Notes: generated by a model not told the origin, from the sequence alone. A stretch of DNA of 64,000 nucleotides from Bartonella sp. HY038 (GCF_014117425.1 NZ_CP059725.1:1798001-1862000), one strand, 5' to 3'; numbered from the stretch's first letter, positions 9,048 to 17,331 are shown. Translations and numbers: made by a program.

Positions 9048-10010
9048 TTAATCTTTACGAAGCGGGATACCCGAAATCCTAATTTGATTATCATCTAGTT
9101 TTAAGCCGCATTCGTTAGCCTTTGCTAATATCGCTTCTTTGGCTATGGCAGGATTATCGCAAGGACCGATTATTATGTGATCAAGAGAGCTTTCTAAATT
9201 ACCTGCGACTTGACTAGGAAATAAGTAATTTAATGGTTGATCAAGAATGATTTGTGGCACACCATTTTTCACAATAGTCTTTTTATTCTGTAAAGATAAA
9301 TTAACCAACCTCCACTCGTTTTCCTCATGAAAACCGGGGTGCTTAACAAGAAAAGACTTGAAGAATAACGCATGGAAAAAGTCTCCTATGAAATTTTCTA
9401 AAATTCTAGGGCTCTCCTTCAAATATATCTCTTCAAGAAGATCCCATTCACTTAAAATTTCTTCAAGCAAATTATTTAAGTATTTAAAAGCAAAATCTAT
9501 CTCTAAATATTCCACCTTGAATAATGGAGGGCGCCTTAACTGCGAAGAGTGACCTTTAAAGACAATTGCAACCCCATAGCTTCCCTTGCCATAAGCTCTC
9601 CACATAGATAATCTACCTAAATCACCCTCTTTATGTTCAGTAAAGCAAGTAATAAACGTAGATTTAATGGCATATCTATTGTTTTGATCTTCCATAATAG
9701 CGAGAAAGCGCCAAACAGGTATAGGATTGCCACTTCTGTCGTTAATTTTTTGGCATATCTTTTCAAGCTTTTCCATGATCAATGGATTACGGATTGCATC
9801 AACTAGCGCTTGATTGGCATAGCTAAACTCTGATGCGTCGTTCATAAGTTTTATATTACGCATCCACATTGACTTATTGGTTATAATACTAAAAAGTGTT
9901 TCTGTATTTGTGTAATATGCAAATTTAATGTGAGGATCTGAGCGCAAAATGTCGCTTGATTTTTCGAGATCACTAGCAAATATCGCCCGCCTAAGAGGAT
10001 TATCAAACAT
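9048..10010 (-). CDS. DUF2971 family protein
   Basis: The N-terminal part contains the family pattern: a tyrosine-rich FAYYTNTETL stretch, MWMRNIKLMNDASEF (the L-NDxxE signature), then a CFTE stretch and WRAYGKGSYGVAIVF. DUF2971 proteins have no settled biochemical function and often sit in prophages and defence regions. The ATG at 10010 is chosen because it avoids overlapping the repressor gene, whose stop is at 10018; an in-frame ATG at 10037 would add nine residues. The gene directly follows cI on the same strand, so it is likely expressed in the lysogen. Confidence 0.75.
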   Translation of the reverse strand: MFDNPLRRAIFASDLEKSSDILRSDPHIKFAYYTNTETLFSIITNKSMWMRNIKLMNDASEFSYANQALVDAIRNPLIMEKLEKICQKINDRSGNPIPVWRFLAIMEDQNNRYAIKSTFITCFTEHKEGDLGRLSMWRAYGKGSYGVAIVFKGHSSQLRRPPLFKVEYLEIDFAFKYLNNLLEEILSEWDLLEEIYLKESPRILENFIGDFFHALFFKSFLVKHPGFHEENEWRLVNLSLQNKKTIVKNGVPQIILDQPLNYLFPSQVAGNLESSLDHIIIGPCDNPAIAKEAILAKANECGLKLDDNQIRISGIPLRKD

Positions 10011-10017
10011 AACCGAA

Positions 10018-10731
10018 TTACACTCCCAACAAATCATTTAAACTTAAAATACGATGAATTGCGATCACGTTATCTGCGTCAAAATTGAGAATATTTTGCG
10101 GATTTAGCTTTTCAATTTCAATTTTTGAACCGCTACGCTTATGCAATATGCCGATGATCGCTTCTTGATAGTCTGTCTCACCGCGTTTGAATTGCACCAC
10201 AACTGAATCGCCAATGCGTGGTGGGCGATGCGGGTGGGCAATAATGAGATCGCCTGCATAATAGCGCGGCTCCATTGAATCACCCTCAACATAAACAGCA
10301 TAAGCATCTTTTACAGCCTCCACCCCCGGTGGGCGGCGGACATATTCAATAATATTGGCTTCAAGAGACAAAACACCATTTGTGTGGCTTCCCGCTGCTG
10401 TACCAAGCACCGGTAAATCCTTATGCATGTTAGATTGACTTGGAACAGATATACTAGCAGGAGCCACTTCGAGATTATGAGATTGCTCAGCCTGAGCAAC
10501 CTTTCTCTTAATTTTTGCCTCAGGCAAATCTGCTTCAGCAAGAAGATCTTCTACTGTTAATTCTAACGCACTCGCAATTTTTGCCATTGTATCAACCCGC
10601 GGCGAAGCACCACGATCAAAAAGCCTGCGGAGGTAACTGCGGTCAAGCCCAGCCTTTTTGGACACAGCCTCTGGCGCCATACCCAATTCTTCCATTCTTA
10701 GTTTGATTCGATCTAACACTGTTGTTTTCAT
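10018..10731 (-). CDS. Prophage CI-like repressor (HTH + S24 peptidase)
   Basis: The lysogeny repressor. Residues 5-65 form an XRE-type HTH; residues 105-235 form a LexA/CI S24 self-cleaving domain with catalytic Ser152 in GDSMEP and Lys198 as the likely general base. A candidate Ala-Gly cleavage site is A113-G114. RecA-stimulated self-cleavage would therefore induce the phage on DNA damage. It is transcribed leftward from a promoter whose start point falls on its own ATG, so its message seems leaderless. The DUF2971 and membrane genes follow in the same operon. Confidence 0.92.
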   Translation of the reverse strand: MKTTVLDRIKLRMEELGMAPEAVSKKAGLDRSYLRRLFDRGASPRVDTMAKIASALELTVEDLLAEADLPEAKIKRKVAQAEQSHNLEVAPASISVPSQSNMHKDLPVLGTAAGSHTNGVLSLEANIIEYVRRPPGVEAVKDAYAVYVEGDSMEPRYYAGDLIIAHPHRPPRIGDSVVVQFKRGETDYQEAIIGILHKRSGSKIEIEKLNPQNILNFDADNVIAIHRILSLNDLLGV

Positions 10732-10737
10732 TTGCGG

Positions 10738-10806
10738 ATTATCGCCCTCATTATTATTTTTGTTAAGGCGGTCAATTTGTACTTGACAATGAGGTATAAT
10801 GACCGC
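10738..10806. promoter_or_regulatory. cI/cro divergent promoter-operator region
   Basis: The cI promoter on the minus strand has TTAACA (10766-10761) and GATAAT (10743-10738) with a 17-base spacer; transcription should start at about 10731, the A of the cI ATG. The rightward cro promoter has TATAAT (10795-10800) with only a weak -35. Repressor-type sites GCGGTCAA (10768-10775) and TGACCGC (10800-10806) flank the cro promoter. The first touches the cI -35 and could activate cI, as OR2 does in lambda. Confidence 0.7.
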
Positions 10807-10811
10807 ATTTT

Positions 10812-11087
10812 ATGTTTATGAATTTACGCGAGCAACTCATCACTGTTTCTGATCTTTACGGCAAGGCGCGTGGCATTGGTCGCATGCGTGTATCAACGAT
10901 CGTGCTTAACCAAGGTTCCAAATTAGATGCAATTGCTTGCGGTAAATCTGATGTAACCACCAAGACTTTTGAAAAAGCCATGGTGTTTTATTCACAAAAC
11001 TGGCCGGACGGGGTTGTGTGGCCAGAAGGTATTTTGCGCCCTGCTATTATAAGCGGTTTGCAAGATGCCGATGTTGAAAAGGTTTAA
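10812..11087 (+). CDS. Cro-like early regulator
   Basis: This 91-residue protein occupies the cro position: first gene rightward of the repressor, divergently transcribed. Its sequence (STIVLNQGSKLDAIACGKSD region) resembles the minimal HTH region of small phage regulators, with the recognition helix probably around residues 30-50. Start at 10812 or 10818 (ATG TTT ATG); the message would have a leader of only about 5 bases. It should oppose CI at the shared sites. The assignment rests on position more than on motif strength. Confidence 0.65.
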   Translation: MFMNLREQLITVSDLYGKARGIGRMRVSTIVLNQGSKLDAIACGKSDVTTKTFEKAMVFYSQNWPDGVVWPEGILRPAIISGLQDADVEKV

Positions 11088-11280
11088 GGATTTGGAGCAC
11101 CACGAAGATTCTGCGCTTTTGACACCCCCCTCGCCCAAAAGCGCAATATTTGAAGCCCGCAACTTGTGTGACAGCGTATTTGCAAACAGTGGTTTTAAAA
11201 TTTGTTTCATCAAATGTGCCTTTCGCCTTTGGTGCGGTTTTAAGTGTCTTTGGTAGCGCTATTAAAACCATAAAAAATCT

Positions 11281-11325
11281 ATTCCCACTATGGGAAAGTT
11301 TTGCGGAATTTCCCGCCACGGGAAA
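11281..11325. promoter_or_regulatory. Tandem palindromic operators TTCCC-N5-GGGAA
   Basis: Two palindromes share the half-site TTCCC: 11282-11296 and 11309-11325, the second extended to TTTCCC/GGGAAA. Their centres are 28 bp apart. They lie 30-75 bases before the CII-like gene, in a 270-base gap with no other gene. They are most simply read as an operator pair for a phage regulator, perhaps for the CII-like or XRE-like protein itself. Confidence 0.55.
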
Positions 11326-11355
11326 GCTTTGCTTAAATTTAAGGGGTTGTTTAAA

Positions 11356-11844
11356 ATGGCAATAGTTAACGAAGCTTGGTTCCACCGCTTAAAGGCGGCG
11401 CAGCGCGATTTAATCAAGACATGCGGCGGCATTGAGCGCTGTGTTGAGATTACCTCGCTTTCTAAAAGTCAGGTTGGCCGTTGGAACAATGCCACCGACC
11501 CCGATTTAATGCCCACCAATGCTATTTACATGTTGGAAAATGAGTGCGGCTTGCCGCTTGTGACCACTGCCCTTGCCGCGCTTAATGGCTACCGCCTGAT
11601 TGCCCCTGATGAAGAGGGTAAAAGCATGGGCTCAGTCTTAGCCAAGTTTTCAGACCTTGTGGCAGCATCGGGCGATGTGATGGCAACAGGCAGCCGCGCC
11701 TTTGCTGATGGCAAGCTAACCCCTGCCGAGGCTGCCGACATTGACCGCGCATGCAGTGCCATGGAAATTAAAATGCTTGAGCTGCGCCAGCAATTAGCCC
11801 GCGCCAAGGTTTCCACCCTGCATGTGGTTGGTGGAGATTACTAA
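11356..11844 (+). CDS. CII-like phage regulatory protein
   Basis: The 162-residue product has an N-terminal HTH-like region (residues about 10-65: LIKTCGGIERCVEITSLSKS pattern followed by QVGRWNN) and a helical C-terminal half, resembling phage regulatory CII-family proteins. I chose the ATG at 11356, with an AAGGGG element upstream, because an earlier frame start at 11290 would lie inside the palindromic operators. It is first in the rightward early operon after cro and its stop overlaps the next start (TAATG). Confidence 0.65.
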   Translation: MAIVNEAWFHRLKAAQRDLIKTCGGIERCVEITSLSKSQVGRWNNATDPDLMPTNAIYMLENECGLPLVTTALAALNGYRLIAPDEEGKSMGSVLAKFSDLVAASGDVMATGSRAFADGKLTPAEAADIDRACSAMEIKMLELRQQLARAKVSTLHVVGGDY

Positions 11845-12320
11845 TGAGCAGCACCGCCCCTTTAAAAGCCTTTTGGACAAAAGAGCGCTTGGCAGAAGCT
11901 GCTTTTATGTGGAAGCGCGGCAAAAGCGGCGGTGAGATTGCACATGCCTTGGGCTGCAAGCCACAGCGCGTCCATGAAGCGATTTACAACCATTATCCGC
12001 AGCATTTCCCGCGCCGTGTCAAATCGCAAATGTTGCTTAATTTGCAAAAGCAGCGTGAAGGCACATGGGAGCAGCCCCATAAACCCAATTTAGGCGTCAA
12101 CTTTAAGCAATTACGGCAACAACCCTTCATTGTGGTGCCAATGAGTTATGAGCGCGCCTTGCGTGAAGACCGCTGTTTGTTTTTTGCAGCAAGCCCAATG
12201 AGTGAGGCAGGGCCATTAATGCCTGTTTGTGGTTGCAAACGCGCTAGCAAACATGGCCGCCCCTACTGCGCCCACCATTTACGCGCGAGCCTTAGCCAAA
12301 ATGAAAATGAGGGCGAATGA
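11844..12320 (+). CDS. GcrA-like regulator
   Basis: The 158-residue product starts with an HTH-like segment (FWTKERLAEAAFMWKRGKS, then GGEIAHALGC and RVHEAIYNHY) that follows the GcrA pattern of W-T-xE-R plus a second helix pair. It ends with a small Cys/His cluster, CGCKRASKHGRPYCAHH, again like the C terminus of GcrA, the alphaproteobacterial cell-cycle regulator that works with sigma70. A phage copy could redirect host transcription or the cell cycle. Homology is inferred from pattern only. Translationally coupled to the preceding gene and overlapping the next by 4 bases. Confidence 0.5.
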   Translation: MSSTAPLKAFWTKERLAEAAFMWKRGKSGGEIAHALGCKPQRVHEAIYNHYPQHFPRRVKSQMLLNLQKQREGTWEQPHKPNLGVNFKQLRQQPFIVVPMSYERALREDRCLFFAASPMSEAGPLMPVCGCKRASKHGRPYCAHHLRASLSQNENEGE

Positions 12321-12637
12321 TGATGTGTACAATTACCCAACATAGCAAGCAAGTTAAAACGTCAAGTTTAAAGACACAGCGCGCCCAATTGATTGATTGG
12401 GGTGTTTTTGGCCTGATGATAGAGCGGCGGCGCGTTTTTATAAACCTTAGCCAACAACAGCTTGCGCAAAAAATTGGTTTGCCACACCCAAGCATTGTTG
12501 CGGCAGAAAAAGGCACGCCCTTATGCACAAATAGCTTTTTAAAACTATGCGCTTGGTACGGCATAGAGCCAAAGATGTTTCATGCTGCCGCGCTGCAAAT
12601 AAAACGCGCTGCTTTCATGCAAAGCGAGGCCGTATGA
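12317..12637 (+). CDS. XRE-family HTH protein
   Basis: A 106-residue protein whose residues 30-90 form a Cro/CI-type HTH: RRRVFINLSQQQLAQKIGLP gives helices 1-2, and PSIVAAEKG fits the recognition helix. No effector domain. It overlaps the preceding gene by 4 bases (ATGA) and the following one by the same kind of overlap, so it is co-translated in the early operon and probably regulates phage promoters. Confidence 0.7.
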   Translation: MMMCTITQHSKQVKTSSLKTQRAQLIDWGVFGLMIERRRVFINLSQQQLAQKIGLPHPSIVAAEKGTPLCTNSFLKLCAWYGIEPKMFHAAALQIKRAAFMQSEAV

Positions 12638-12840
12638 TGCCGCCCTTTGGATTTGAAAATTGTGTTGATGTAAAACGGCTGCGCTTTATGCCGCTAGTGG
12701 AGCAAAAGCAGGGCATTTTGCTGCTGCAGCAAATGGGCTTTAACAAGCGCAAAATCATGCAAATGACATGGCTATATAGCGAAGAATATGATGCCGCGCT
12801 AAATGCCCCGCCTTTTGCCCTTAGCTATAGGGATTATTAA
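12634..12840 (+). CDS. Small early phage protein
   Basis: A 68-residue protein starting at the ATG that overlaps the stop codon of the XRE-like gene (ATGATG/TGA). The sequence LQQMGFNKRKIMQMTWLYSE may be a short helix-turn-helix-like segment but this is weak. Unknown function; supported by coupling in a compact operon. Confidence 0.5.
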   Translation: MMPPFGFENCVDVKRLRFMPLVEQKQGILLLQQMGFNKRKIMQMTWLYSEEYDAALNAPPFALSYRDY

Positions 12841-12841
12841 G

Positions 12842-13186
12842 ATGATAGAAACGCAAGCCAATAGTGCAACAAAGCATGATAGCGGTAAACCACGCCTTGA
12901 CCTGTTGCCTGTGGAGCCTTTGCTGCAAATAGCTAAGGTTTTAGCCTTTGGTGCGCAAAAATATGGCGACCATAATTGGCGCAGCCAAACAGATGGTGGG
13001 CTTGTTTGGGGGCGGCTTTACGCTGCCACCCTGCGGCATCTATTTGCTTTTTGGAATGGTGAGAATTTGGACGCGGAATCCGGTCTGCCCCACCTTGCCC
13101 ACGCCGCCTGCAATATCATCTTTTTGCTTGAGTTTATGAACAATAGCGGCGGCGTTGATGACCGTGTGAAAAAGGGGAGCGTGTGA
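12842..13186 (+). CDS. dATP/dGTP diphosphohydrolase N-terminal domain protein (DUF5664-like)
   Basis: The 114-residue product carries the family pattern KHDSGKPRLDLLPVEPL, FGAQKYGDHNWR, then RLYAATLRHLFAFWNGE and LPHLAHAACNIIFLLEF, with the conserved Lys, Asp, Glu and His residues expected of a MazG-fold nucleotide pyrophosphohydrolase. Such enzymes split dNTPs to dNMPs and pyrophosphate. Here it may shift nucleotide pools during phage replication. No PurZ-like gene is present in the window, so there is no case for a modified-base genome. It follows the previous stop directly. Confidence 0.75.
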   Translation: MIETQANSATKHDSGKPRLDLLPVEPLLQIAKVLAFGAQKYGDHNWRSQTDGGLVWGRLYAATLRHLFAFWNGENLDAESGLPHLAHAACNIIFLLEFMNNSGGVDDRVKKGSV

Positions 13187-13194
13187 TGGTGGGG

Positions 13195-14247
13195 TTAGGT
13201 TGTTTGCGGGCCAACTTTCAGCCGTTCTTCTGCTGTGAGGCTGCTGAGAGGCTTGATGTGATAGTGCATAAGTTCACCCCTAATGCGACTATCGATTATA
13301 AATTCATCATTATAATAACACGTCTCATCAGCTTGGGGAGGCGCAGCACTCCAAATATTATCAGCATGTTGAAATGTTGTATCAGATTTACTTCCATTGT
13401 CGAAAACACAATGACTAATTCTCGACGCCATATCCGTAGTGGCTTTATAAACCCCATCAGGGTCAAAATGCTCATCATCAACGCTTTCAAAGTCGGGATA
13501 TGCACTCAAACGATAAGGGCTATCAATTCTACAATAATTAAAACTACAAGATCGAACAGACAGCGAAGCTACATTTTTGTTAAAGTCAATATTTTCAAAA
13601 TTAAATCCCTTATATGTAATGTGCTCAATATTAAGCCACAAAACATCACTTTTTCTACCATACCCCCATTCAATGATGCAGCCATAGACTGGGAAAAAAT
13701 CATCAATAGACTCATAAAAAGAATTCAAAACACCCAAAGCTTGAAAGAAAACTTTATCCGTACCCACAATAATTCCGTGAGGTTTTTTAGCAACAGTTTC
13801 TGTTACTATAGTCCCAAGTACTGCTGCAGCTTGTTTATTAAATTTGCTTTGCCCTTCAATGATATTAGCCAAACAAGCTATGCCAGCTATTTTTTCAGCT
13901 TCAGATGTACGATCTCCAAGCAATTTAGCACCTTCAAGCAACATTTGCTGAGTATCTCGATCGTCATCGTTTTGTGGTTGAGCACGTTCATCTTGAATGT
14001 CTGTATTCTTGTTAAAAAATTTTTCTTTCCAAGTAATCCACGCTGTAGGTATACCAAAAATCATAGCTATACTGGTTATTATTATTCCGCCATTCCAAGG
14101 CAGCGGCTCCTCCAACTTGAGAAGCTCCGAAGCATATACTCGGCAAGTATAATACACCCACAAAAACAGAATGCAGATCAAAAAACACCCGGCATAGATA
14201 AAAATAAATTTGTACCATTTTTTTATTGGTTTGATGTCACAGCGCAT
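13195..14247 (-). CDS. Membrane protein inserted antisense in the early operon (moron-like)
   Basis: A 350-residue protein on the strand opposite to all surrounding early genes. Two membrane segments lie at about residues 15-35 and 53-75, then a charged linker, a helical region, and a C-terminal part with repeated aromatic/Asn-rich short units (FNFENIDFNKN, CSFNYCRID) reminiscent of pentapeptide-like repeats. The ATG at 14247 has a GAGG element 8 bases upstream and is preferred over an earlier in-frame ATG at 14271. The orientation, lower GC and isolated promoter suggest a cargo gene expressed in the lysogen, for example for exclusion of other phages. Function unknown. Confidence 0.7.
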   Translation of the reverse strand: MRCDIKPIKKWYKFIFIYAGCFLICILFLWVYYTCRVYASELLKLEEPLPWNGGIIITSIAMIFGIPTAWITWKEKFFNKNTDIQDERAQPQNDDDRDTQQMLLEGAKLLGDRTSEAEKIAGIACLANIIEGQSKFNKQAAAVLGTIVTETVAKKPHGIIVGTDKVFFQALGVLNSFYESIDDFFPVYGCIIEWGYGRKSDVLWLNIEHITYKGFNFENIDFNKNVASLSVRSCSFNYCRIDSPYRLSAYPDFESVDDEHFDPDGVYKATTDMASRISHCVFDNGSKSDTTFQHADNIWSAAPPQADETCYYNDEFIIDSRIRGELMHYHIKPLSSLTAEERLKVGPQTT

Positions 14248-14285
14248 GCTTATCCCTCGCGTTTCACACAAGGGAGATTGTTAGC

Positions 14286-15536
14286 ATGAGTGGTTCAATA
14301 ATCAATCTTTTTATTGATGAAGCAGGTAGTGTAAAAATTGCCGATTGTGTGGCTGATCTTGGTTTGCCTACAATTTCCCGCAATGGTGAATATGCTGGCC
14401 CCTGCCCGCAATGTGGTGGCAAGGATCGCTTTTCTTACAATATTCGTAAAGATGTTTGGAATTGCCGTGGCTGCTCCAAGGGTGGGCATCATGCCTTATC
14501 GCTTGCTGCCCATGTTTTGGGGCTGGATTTGCATGTGCGAGCGGATTTAATCAAAGCTTCTGAAACCGTGCTTGGCCGCGCTGCGCCGCAAAATGAAATG
14601 AGCGAGGAAGAGCGTTTAAAAGCCAAGTGGCTTTTTGAGCAAAGGCAAAAAAAGGCATCGGCGTCACGGGCGAAAGCGGATGCGGCAGCCCGATTTTACC
14701 GCGAAAAAGAGCAAAAAGCGGCAAAGCAAAAGTGGCAAGCGGGGCGGTTGCTGCAAGACAGCCCCTTTAATGCCTATTTAGCAAAGCGCTGCGGCGGGGC
14801 GATTTCTAGCTTTCCACTGCGTTTACTATCGAACGAGCCTTATTATTTTAACAATGGTGGCAGCTCTAAGATCATTTATAGAGGGCCAGCCATGGTTGCG
14901 CCTTTTATCAATGTTGATGGGCTGATTATTGGCTGCCATTTAACTTGGCTTGATTTGAATAACCCGCTGAAATATCGCCCCTTAATCACCGAGCCACAAT
15001 CGGGTGAGGTTTTGCCAACCAAGAAAATGCGCGGCAGTAAAAAAGGCGGGCTCATTCCGCTAAGCGGTTTTGTGTTTAATCGGGATGGCTATTTCAAGCC
15101 GCGTTTTGAATGCAAGCGCATGGTGGTGGGTGAAGGCATTGAAACTGTGCTTGCTTTACGCCTTGCGGAAGGCTTGCGCAATGACACAATCTATGCAGCT
15201 GCAGGCGACCTTGGCAATTTATGCGGCCCTGCTGATCCTGCAAGCCGCTTTACCCACCCAAGCCAAACCATGACCGACAGTAAGGGGCGTGAGCGGCGTG
15301 TTTTTGTAGCAGGTGACAAGCCATTAATGAGCGATGCGGCAAATTGCATTTTTGTGCCTGATTGGATTAGCGAACTGGTTTTAATTGCTGATGGTGATAG
15401 CGAGCGGGTAATGACTGCCGCCGCCATGACCCGCGCCAAGGTGCGCTTTAGCAAGCCTAACCGCCGCATCATTGTGGTGTGGCCGCCACGGGGGCGCGAT
15501 GTGGCAGATATGATGGCGGTTGAAGATGAGCGATAA
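14286..15536 (+). CDS. Phage primase with CHC2-type zinc finger and Toprim domain
   Basis: This is the primase half of a P4-alpha-type replication module. The zinc finger is at about residues 39-67 (CPQCGGKDRF ... CRGCSKGGH). A charged helical linker follows at about 95-155, then a Toprim domain with VVGEGIETVLA near residue 280 and the acidic LIADGD motif near residue 366. It would make primers at the phage origin. It overlaps the start of the helicase gene by 11 bases, so both are made together. Confidence 0.88.
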   Translation: MSGSIINLFIDEAGSVKIADCVADLGLPTISRNGEYAGPCPQCGGKDRFSYNIRKDVWNCRGCSKGGHHALSLAAHVLGLDLHVRADLIKASETVLGRAAPQNEMSEEERLKAKWLFEQRQKKASASRAKADAAARFYREKEQKAAKQKWQAGRLLQDSPFNAYLAKRCGGAISSFPLRLLSNEPYYFNNGGSSKIIYRGPAMVAPFINVDGLIIGCHLTWLDLNNPLKYRPLITEPQSGEVLPTKKMRGSKKGGLIPLSGFVFNRDGYFKPRFECKRMVVGEGIETVLALRLAEGLRNDTIYAAAGDLGNLCGPADPASRFTHPSQTMTDSKGRERRVFVAGDKPLMSDAANCIFVPDWISELVLIADGDSERVMTAAAMTRAKVRFSKPNRRIIVVWPPRGRDVADMMAVEDER

Positions 15537-17331
15537 AGAAAACAAAAACAATAATATACCAGAATCTGTCAAAGCAATGCTTGATGCTGCCAATGCGCAA
15601 GAGGCGGCAGCCCTTGGACAAAGCACGCCCACGCAAAACCCACACCCTTTAGCGAGGGATAACACCGCAAGCGTTGAAAGCAACCCACAAGAATTATTAT
15701 CCGATTGCATGGGTGAGCCTGAGACGGACATCGGTAATGGGCGGCGTTTTTTGCACCGTTATGGCGATACGGTTTTGCATGTGGCGCGTATTGGTTGGCA
15801 TGGTTTTGACGGCAAACGCTGGAAAGAAGATGATGATGGCTCAGTTGTGCGGCCATTGGCGCAAAACACGGCGGAACTTATCGACAATGAAGCACATCTA
15901 TTAACCGCAACGGAAGATGAGCAAAAGATACTAGACGAAGGCCGCGCCGCCAAGATTGAACAAAAGAAAATGGGCTATCCCAAAAAAGACTGGGATAGTG
16001 ACAAGCTTGGTCGCTATATGGAATTGGACGATATTTTAGAAAAGGCGGAAGACACCAAAAAGCTAGTCAATGGCCGCAAATCATCACGCCACCGCCATGC
16101 CAAAAGCTCGGCTGGTACCAGCAAATTAAACAATATGCTCACCGAAGCCCTGCCCCATGTGGCTAAGGTCGTCACCGACATGAATGCCGACCTTTATGCT
16201 TTCAACACGAGTAGCGGCACGTTGCGTTTTTATCGCGAAGATATTGGCACTGACAATGAGCCAAAGCATTATTGGAATTATCGCCTTGACCCGCACCGCC
16301 CTGAAGATCTCATATCCAAACTTGCGCCAACCCAATTTGAAAAAGACTGTGAAGCGCCAAATTTCCTTAAGTTTTTAACCACGGTTTTGCCTGATGCTGA
16401 CATTCGGCTCTTTTTACAGCGCTTTATGGGCTATTGTCTGCTTGGGTCAACGGCAGAGCAATGTTTGTTGTTTTTCTATGGTGCTGGGCGCAACGGTAAA
16501 TCCACCTTTATAGATGCTTTATCACATGTGATTGGTGATTATGCGGTGACTTTATCAATCGACTCTTTTGCCGGTGACACAAGGCGCGGCGGTGCGGAAG
16601 CAACGCCCGACCTTGCGCGGTTACCCGGTGCGCGGCTTGTTGCGGCGAGCGAGCCTGAAATGGGCGTTAAACTAAAAGACGCTTTGATCAAGACCTTAAC
16701 CGGCGGCGAAGTTATCCCAGTGCGGCGCTTGCATGAAGATTTTTTTGAAGTGCACCCGCAATTTAAGATTATCCTTTCAGGCAACCATAAGCCGCGCATT
16801 GACGACACATCTGACGGTATTTGGCGGCGTGTATTCTTAGTACCGTGGGAGGTTCAAATCCCCAAAGAAGATGTTGACCGTGCTTTGCCTGATAAGTTGC
16901 GCCATGAAGCATCAGGCATATTTGCATGGATGGTAAGTGGGGCATTGGACTATTTAAACTATGGCCTTAACCCGCCTGAAAAGGTGCTGCTTGCCACTAA
17001 TGAATATCGCGAGGAAAGCGACCCGATTGGTGCATTTATCCGTGCGGCCTGCATTGTGACCGGCAAGGAAGAGGACACATCGTCCCCCGGTGACCTTTAT
17101 ATTGGCTATTGCAATTTTGCTAGCAAAGAGGGCGCGGCGGAATTTAAGCAAAACACCTTTTCGCGCCGCTTTCCTGATTATACACGCCTTAGCTTTAAAG
17201 CGCCTGATGGTCAAATGCGACAATTTTGGAAGGCAAAAAGCGGCACCACGGTTTACAAGGGCATTCGCGTTAAAGACAGTTTTGTAACGCCTGATAATGG
17301 GCGCGAGAGTTTTGCAGAAATGAGAGGCTAA
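15526..17331 (+). CDS. SF3 (D5/P4-type) replicative helicase
   Basis: The 601-residue product has a charged N-terminal region and a C-terminal superfamily 3 helicase domain from about residue 290 (Walker A FYGAGRNGKST near 320; Walker B and motif C segments in LVAASEPEMG and FKIILSGNHKP; then WRRVFLVPWEV). A winged-helix-like end (KEGAAEFKQNTFSRR) is typical of D5 proteins. It unwinds the phage origin together with the preceding primase. Start chosen at the ATG at 15526, which overlaps the primase gene end; a TTG at 15520 is the alternative. Confidence 0.9.
   Translation: MSDKENKNNNIPESVKAMLDAANAQEAAALGQSTPTQNPHPLARDNTASVESNPQELLSDCMGEPETDIGNGRRFLHRYGDTVLHVARIGWHGFDGKRWKEDDDGSVVRPLAQNTAELIDNEAHLLTATEDEQKILDEGRAAKIEQKKMGYPKKDWDSDKLGRYMELDDILEKAEDTKKLVNGRKSSRHRHAKSSAGTSKLNNMLTEALPHVAKVVTDMNADLYAFNTSSGTLRFYREDIGTDNEPKHYWNYRLDPHRPEDLISKLAPTQFEKDCEAPNFLKFLTTVLPDADIRLFLQRFMGYCLLGSTAEQCLLFFYGAGRNGKSTFIDALSHVIGDYAVTLSIDSFAGDTRRGGAEATPDLARLPGARLVAASEPEMGVKLKDALIKTLTGGEVIPVRRLHEDFFEVHPQFKIILSGNHKPRIDDTSDGIWRRVFLVPWEVQIPKEDVDRALPDKLRHEASGIFAWMVSGALDYLNYGLNPPEKVLLATNEYREESDPIGAFIRAACIVTGKEEDTSSPGDLYIGYCNFASKEGAAEFKQNTFSRRFPDYTRLSFKAPDGQMRQFWKAKSGTTVYKGIRVKDSFVTPDNGRESFAEMRG

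Noticed and set aside
12842..13186. Idea that the phage uses 2-aminoadenine DNA
   Set aside because: Only a diphosphohydrolase-like gene is present. No PurZ-like synthase and no DpoZ-like polymerase are seen, so the idea has no support.
13183..14289. Long plus-strand frame of 368 codons opposite the antisense membrane protein
   Set aside because: The minus-strand frame has a ribosome binding site, membrane segments and protein-like composition, while the plus-strand product is rich in Ile, Thr, Ser and Asn without domain-like pattern. It is a shadow frame.
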